The notes below the pieces were generated by a model, which worked only from the letters and a program-made list of their open reading frames with translations, was not told where the DNA came from and made no database searches. From Flavobacteriaceae bacterium PS02336 (lineage in GTDB: Bacteria; Bacteroidota; Bacteroidia; Flavobacteriales; Flavobacteriaceae), in contig JASCOF010000006.1 of the NCBI GenBank assembly GCA_029960065.1, forward strand, positions 186,001 through 250,000: a DNA stretch of 64,000 bases, given 5' to 3'. A program made the position numbers and the translations under genes. This document shows, in pieces, positions 59,961 to 64,000 of this stretch (position 1 is its first letter; every line of letters begins with the position of its first letter).

Positions 59961-61883
59961 CTACGCATTAAAACCATCAATCTCTTCCTGTACAACTTCC
60001 CAGTCGATTAGCAATTGATCTAAATCGGCTTTCTTTTTATTGTAAGCAGTAAAAAATGATGCATCTTCAATATGTTTGTCATAATTAGTTTCCAGCATTT
60101 TATCGTCGTGCTGAATTTGTTTCTCCAATTGCTGAATCTGACTTTCGATTTTGCTCAATCTGTTCTGAAGTGCTTTTCCTTTCTTCTGATCTTCGTAAGA
60201 CAATTTGCTGGCTTCTCTTTCTTTAGTTGAGGCTGTATTTTTAACAACATCTTTTTTCTCCACCTCACGCATATTTTCCATATTACGCTGTTCTAAGAAG
60301 AAGTTAATATCGCCCAGATATTCTCTAATCTTTTGATCTTTGAATTCGTACACAATATTAGACATTCCCTGCAAGAAATCTCTATCGTGAGAAACCAATA
60401 ATAAAGTGCCTCCAAATTTTTGAAGAGCAGCCTTTAAAACGTTCTTAGACTTAATATCTAAGTGGTTTGTAGGCTCATCCATCAGCAAAACGTTAATTGG
60501 CTGTAATAACAATTTACAAAGCGCTAAACGGTTACGTTCTCCACCTGAAAGTACTTTTACTTTTTTCTCTACATCATCTCCGCGGAATAAAAATGCTCCC
60601 AGCATATCACGCACTTTCATACGATTTGTATCTGTTGCCGCATCTTCCATAGTTTGTAGAAGCGTAATTTCTCCGTCTAAATGTTCTGCCTGATTTTGAG
60701 CAAAATATCCTAGCTGTACATTATGTCCTAATTTGATATTTCCCTCGTATTCAAATTCGTTGACCAGTGCTTTGATAAAAGTCGATTTCCCTTGTCCGTT
60801 TTGTCCAACAAAGGCAATTTTACTGCCGCGTTCAACCAGCAGACTAATATCTTTTAGAATCGTTTTGTCACCGTACGCTTTTGTTACATCTTCGGCTTCA
60901 ATAACTACTTTTCCAGGTTCTTTTGAAACTGGGAATGAAATATTCATTACAGAATTGTCATCTTCATCAACTTCAATTCTTTCTACTTTATCTAATTTTT
61001 TAATCAGCGACTGCGCCATTGAAGCTTTTGAAGCTTTTGCACGGAATTTCTCGATTAATTTTTCTGTTTCTTCAATCTTTTTCTGCTGATTTTTTTGAGT
61101 TGCCAATTGCTTCTCACGAATTTCATGACGCAATTCTAAATACTCAGAATACGGCTTATTGAAGTCGTATGCTTTCCCTAAAGAAATCTCGATTGTTCTA
61201 TTGGTCACATTATCTAAGAACATTTTATCGTGAGAAACGATAACAACTACTCCAGGATAATTGCGAAGGAAGTTTTCTAACCAAATAATACTTTCAATAT
61301 CTAAGTGGTTTGTCGGCTCATCCAGAAGCAATACATCGTTTGACTGCAAAAGCAATTTTGCCAATTCGATACGCATTCTCCATCCACCAGAAAATGTTTC
61401 TGTCTGGTTGTTAAAAACCTCTCTTTTAAAACCTAAACCTAAAAGAATTTTTTCTGTATCTCCCACATAATTATAACCTCCTAAAAGCTCAAAACGATGT
61501 GTATAATCAGATAAATCTTCAATGATTTTTGCATATTCTTCGCTTTCATAATCCGTTCTGGTAACCAATTGATGATTGATTTCTTCGAGCTTCTTTTCTA
61601 CAACTTTGATTTCAGTAAAAGCTTCATAAGCTTCTTCTAGTACGGTTCTTCCTTGCTCAAAGTCAATATCCTGACGCAAGAAACCCATTTTAATATCTTT
61701 CTCTTGAGAAATAACTCCAGAATCTGGTTTAAAATCTCCTGCAAGCATTTTCAGCATTGTAGATTTACCTGCTCCATTTTTACCTACAAGACCAACTCGG
61801 TCACCAGCTCCTAAACGGAAAGTTACTTCTTCAAATAAATATGTTCCTCCAAAAGAAACGGAAAGATTGTGTATATTAAGCAT
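59961..61883 (-). CDS. ABC-F family ATPase
   Basis: 640 residues, two ABC domains in one chain without membrane segments. First: GLVGKNGAGKSTMLKMLAGD (about 32-51), signature TFSGGWRMRIELAK (about 165), Walker B LLLDEPTNHLD and switch HDKMF. Linker helices about 240-310. Second: AFVGQNGQGKSTFIKALVNE (about 356-375), VLSGGERNRLALCK, LLMDEPTNHLDI, VSHDRDFLQG. C-terminal coiled-coil tail (about 540-640). Known: ABC-F proteins act on the ribosome in translation quality control or antibiotic protection. The tail and the lack of a resistance context point to a housekeeping Uup/YheS-like member; the exact subgroup is unassigned. Confidence 0.9.
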   Translation of the reverse strand: MLNIHNLSVSFGGTYLFEEVTFRLGAGDRVGLVGKNGAGKSTMLKMLAGDFKPDSGVISQEKDIKMGFLRQDIDFEQGRTVLEEAYEAFTEIKVVEKKLEEINHQLVTRTDYESEEYAKIIEDLSDYTHRFELLGGYNYVGDTEKILLGLGFKREVFNNQTETFSGGWRMRIELAKLLLQSNDVLLLDEPTNHLDIESIIWLENFLRNYPGVVVIVSHDKMFLDNVTNRTIEISLGKAYDFNKPYSEYLELRHEIREKQLATQKNQQKKIEETEKLIEKFRAKASKASMAQSLIKKLDKVERIEVDEDDNSVMNISFPVSKEPGKVVIEAEDVTKAYGDKTILKDISLLVERGSKIAFVGQNGQGKSTFIKALVNEFEYEGNIKLGHNVQLGYFAQNQAEHLDGEITLLQTMEDAATDTNRMKVRDMLGAFLFRGDDVEKKVKVLSGGERNRLALCKLLLQPINVLLMDEPTNHLDIKSKNVLKAALQKFGGTLLLVSHDRDFLQGMSNIVYEFKDQKIREYLGDINFFLEQRNMENMREVEKKDVVKNTASTKEREASKLSYEDQKKGKALQNRLSKIESQIQQLEKQIQHDDKMLETNYDKHIEDASFFTAYNKKKADLDQLLIDWEVVQEEIDGFNA

Positions 61884-61924
61884 AATTTATAACTATTGTT
61901 ATGGGCTTTAAAGGTTGAAAAAAT

Positions 61925-61932
61925 GTACCTTT
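61925..61932 (+). promoter_or_regulatory. -7 box (TACCTTTG) of the DUF983 gene
   Basis: It matches TANNTTTG and lies 17 bp before the ATG at 61950. It falls inside the longer frame that begins with TTG at 61896, so the downstream ATG is the real start. No -33 TTG at the ideal spacing. Confidence 0.6.
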
Positions 61933-61949
61933 GTTTAAATTTTTTGCAA

Positions 61950-62333
61950 ATGTTAAAAAAAGGATCGAAACTAAATAGCATTTTAACAGGAAGTTGTCCA
62001 AAATGCCAAAATGAAAGCATGTATGAAGACAAAAATCCTCTTCATTTGAGTAAAGTTCTAAAAATGAATGAAAACTGCAGCCACTGCGGATTCAAATACC
62101 AAATTGAACCGTCGTTCTTTTATGGTGCAATGTATGTTAGTTACGGATTAAATGTCGCTGTCGGAATTGCCGCTTTTATTGTCTCGTTCGTTTTTTTTGG
62201 AGCTAATATCGAGCAATCTTTTATTGCAATTATCGTGACTTTGGTGGTTTTATTTCCTTTTGTACTGCGTTTATCAAGAAACCTCTACATTAATATGTTT
62301 GTTTCATACGACCCTAACGCTGGCCGAAAGTAA
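61950..62333 (+). CDS. DUF983 zinc-ribbon membrane protein
   Basis: 127 residues from the ATG at 61950 (MLKKGSKLNSILTGSCPKCQ). N-terminal zinc ribbon CPKC (17-20) and CSHC (about 44-47), FKYQIEPSFFYGAMYVSYGL as the family signature, then two membrane helices (about 68-88 and 92-110). Role unknown across the family. The last 20 bp overlap the end of the convergent oxidoreductase gene. Confidence 0.85.
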   Translation: MLKKGSKLNSILTGSCPKCQNESMYEDKNPLHLSKVLKMNENCSHCGFKYQIEPSFFYGAMYVSYGLNVAVGIAAFIVSFVFFGANIEQSFIAIIVTLVVLFPFVLRLSRNLYINMFVSYDPNAGRK

Positions 62334-63387
62334 TACCTTTTAAATATCTTTTATGGAATCTTTTAATGTCTGCTTCGCGGTCTATCGGTATTCCATTTTC
62401 AATATTATCATATAGCATTTTTGCCAATGCGGGACCGAGCATTACTCCGCGAGTTCCTAGTCCATTAAGAACGTGCAGAGAGTTATACGCTTCATGAGTA
62501 CCTATTAAAGGTCGTCTATCGGCAACTGTTGGCCTTACACCTGCAAAATGTTTTACGATCTCAAAATCGCAGGTAATGATTTCCTTAATACGGTCTAAAA
62601 GTTCCTGCTTTCCTTCTTCTGTTGGCAGGTCTGTTTTATCATGCCAATTGTAAGTTGCACCAACTTTAAATAAATTTCCTCCTACCGGTAAAATAAAGAC
62701 ACTTGTATTTACAATTACATCTAATTTTAAATCAGGTGCATTTATTAAAAATAGTTCTCCTTTTGTTCCATCCAAAGGAAGATAATTAAAATAAGGATTT
62801 TTATGCAGACCAAAACCTTCTGCAAAAATGATATGTCGCGCTTTAATACTTTTATACTGAATTCCCGAATCAAGAATTTCCAGGAACGAACTATGGAAAG
62901 ATTCTTCCAAAAGTAAATTATTATCTTTTAAATAGGCTTTATAACTTTCTAACAGCTGTCCTGTTTTAACATAACCAGTATGAAGGACTTCTCCATAATC
63001 ATACGGAGAGTCAATACCTTTGTACTTTTTAGTAATTAACTTGGTGGATAAAAAAGGAGCTAAATTTATTTTATCAGAGGCAGCAAACCAATTATTCTGT
63101 TCTTCAATTGAGAAAAACTTTCGAAGAATCGGCATTTTATAATTGAATTTTTCCTGTAATTTACCTTCAACTTGTTCATAGAACTCATTCATCAAAATCA
63201 GATGCTCTTTAGCATTCCAAACTTCACTGAAACGTTTCAGAATAACTGGATTATATAAACCTCCAGCAATTCTAGACGAATTCTGAGATTTGTCATCTAT
63301 AAGTAAAATAGACTTATTGTTTTTAAGGGCAACTTCGGCGAAAGAAATTCCAGCCAATCCAGATCCGACGATTAAATAATCAAGCAT
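62314..63387 (-). CDS. DAO-family FAD-dependent oxidoreductase
   Basis: 357 residues from the ATG at 63387 (MLDYLIVGSGLAGISFAEVA), which puts the dinucleotide-binding Gly-x-Gly-x-x-Gly motif at residues 8-13. The in-frame ATG 72 bp upstream precedes the -7 box at 63423 and is rejected. Later segments: RIAGGLYNPVILKRFSEVWN (about 40-59), HIIFAEGFG, NGLGTRGVMLGPALAKML near the end (about 323-340). The fold oxidises an amine or amino acid with FAD; the substrate is unknown. Directly after gldN on the same strand with its own -7 box. The 3' end overlaps DUF983 by 20 bp. Confidence 0.85.
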   Translation of the reverse strand: MLDYLIVGSGLAGISFAEVALKNNKSILLIDDKSQNSSRIAGGLYNPVILKRFSEVWNAKEHLILMNEFYEQVEGKLQEKFNYKMPILRKFFSIEEQNNWFAASDKINLAPFLSTKLITKKYKGIDSPYDYGEVLHTGYVKTGQLLESYKAYLKDNNLLLEESFHSSFLEILDSGIQYKSIKARHIIFAEGFGLHKNPYFNYLPLDGTKGELFLINAPDLKLDVIVNTSVFILPVGGNLFKVGATYNWHDKTDLPTEEGKQELLDRIKEIITCDFEIVKHFAGVRPTVADRRPLIGTHEAYNSLHVLNGLGTRGVMLGPALAKMLYDNIENGIPIDREADIKRFHKRYLKGITFGQR

Positions 63388-63422
63388 TGTGAAGTATAGA
63401 TAAAATAAAAAAACTCTTCCTA

Positions 63423-63430
63423 CAAAGGTA
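63423..63430 (-). promoter_or_regulatory. -7 box (TACCTTTG) of the oxidoreductase gene
   Basis: Minus-strand TACCTTTG in the gap after gldN, 35 bp before the ATG at 63387. No -33 TTG at 19 bp. The gldN stop (63463-63465) lies 32 bp upstream. Confidence 0.5.
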
Positions 63431-63462
63431 GCAAGAGTTTCTCTTATAATGTAATGCAACGC

Positions 63463-64000
63463 TTAGTAATTCCACATATCTTCTTCGAAATTGCGAATCT
63501 TTTCTTTTAACCGTTCTGATTCTAGTAACTGACTTTGTGCATTATCCTTAATATAGTCTTTAATTGCTCTATCCCCATAAACATTTTCTTCTTGATAAAT
63601 AATCGAATTAAATCTTCTCGAGTTTAATATCTGATCAAATGAAATTGGAAGCGCTGAATTTTGATCATTAAAGGCTTTTGCTTCATGAAGTACATCGCGC
63701 GCATTGGGAAAAAAGACCCAAAATAATTCAATATAATCCTTTTCATCACTGTTCATTGTATAGACATCGGGAGTAACGGGACAAATTCCGAGTAAACGAT
63801 ATTTTAATTCACTCTGCCGTTTATCAAAATACCAAAACCCTTTAATTTTATACATGTTAACATCCGCAGCGGTAAGATCTTGTTTCAAAATGTATTCTGC
63901 AGGAACCGTTCTTGTCGGTCCAACTGTTTCTTCAACGTAAGAAACATTTTTATTTTTTCCCTTACCTGTAACCACTTTCTTCTTCACAACACGTGTCCTA
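63463..64000 (-). CDS. gldN: GldN, T9SS/gliding core component, 5' end outside window
   Basis: The frame is open to the right edge, so the apparent GTG at 63987 is not the start. Sequence fits the GldN/PorN C-terminal half: VPAEYILKQDLTAADVNMYK, IKGFWYFDKRQSELKYRLLG, ICPVTPDVYTMNSDEKDYIE, LFWVFFPNARDVLHEAKAFN, RRFNSIIYQEENVYGDRAIK. Known: GldN is a periplasmic ring component of the T9SS (gldKLMN operon) needed for secretion and gliding, so the cell has the machinery needed to export the T9SS-sorted proteins of the Rhs operons. The N-terminal part and the rest of the operon are outside. Confidence 0.9.
   Translation of the reverse strand, partial: RTRVVKKKVVTGKGKNKNVSYVEETVGPTRTVPAEYILKQDLTAADVNMYKIKGFWYFDKRQSELKYRLLGICPVTPDVYTMNSDEKDYIELFWVFFPNARDVLHEAKAFNDQNSALPISFDQILNSRRFNSIIYQEENVYGDRAIKDYIKDNAQSQLLESERLKEKIRNFEEDMWNY

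Overview
The window is AT-rich and looks like a Flavobacterium-type member of the Bacteroidota, close to the F. johnsoniae group. The reasons are: type IX secretion (T9SS) C-terminal sorting domains on several large exported proteins, a gldN gene at the right edge, TANNTTTG-type promoter -7 boxes, weak ribosome binding sites, and families common in that group (DUF4494, DUF4269, DUF983, GH130, App1).

Layout. (1) 1-14.2 kb: a minus-strand exported Rhs operon. In transcription order it holds two paralogous outer-membrane barrels, a T9SS-sorted protein, a 3261-residue SpvB/FG-GAP/Rhs giant with a private C-terminal tip, and a lipoprotein whose start overlaps the Rhs stop codon. (2) 14.4-21.3 kb: a secreted protein of unknown role, two paralogous C-terminally anchored membrane proteins, a GrpE-like small protein plus an atypical Hsp70, and an exported actin/Ppx-fold protein. 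(3) 21.3-32 kb: mainly housekeeping or metabolic genes: a DUF998 membrane protein, the radical-SAM/DUF4130 DNA-repair pair, a GH130 enzyme, an HTH membrane protein, a bilobal aspartic-protease-like protein, DUF4494, a GT39-type glycosyltransferase and DUF4269. (4) 32.1-53.3 kb: an accessory island that starts at tRNA-fMet. A GIY-YIG nuclease gene lies between the tRNA and a copy of its 3' part. Orphan immunity-like genes follow (two SuFu proteins, DUF4304, a duplicated unknown family with one frameshifted copy, a HEAT protein), with an IS1-type relic, a detached Rhs nuclease tip, and a second exported Rhs operon (36.9-49.0 kb) that is split into TcB-like and TcC-like proteins. Near-identical 33-bp modules followed by terminators mark cassette borders. 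A MutS-like ATPase closes the island. (5) 53.8-64 kb: a T9SS-sorted protein, tRNA-Glu, DUF1761, a FemAB/GNAT-like protein, a divergent diacylglycerol kinase / phosphatidate phosphatase pair, an ABC-F ATPase, DUF983, a DAO-family oxidoreductase and the 3' end of gldN.

How it fits together. The two Rhs operons look like polymorphic-toxin loci adapted to T9SS cells: an exported T9SS-sorted partner, a cocoon-type Rhs shell with a variable tip, and small genes directly downstream that are the natural immunity candidates. The island around the second operon resembles a store of displaced tips and immunity genes. The most distinctive non-toxin locus is the compact GrpE-like/Hsp70 pair beside two tail-anchored paralogues. 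Most starts were moved downstream of alternative TTG/GTG starts to an ATG that fits a signal peptide, a family N-terminus or a visible -7 box. No CRISPR array, rRNA, complete insertion sequence or prophage was seen.
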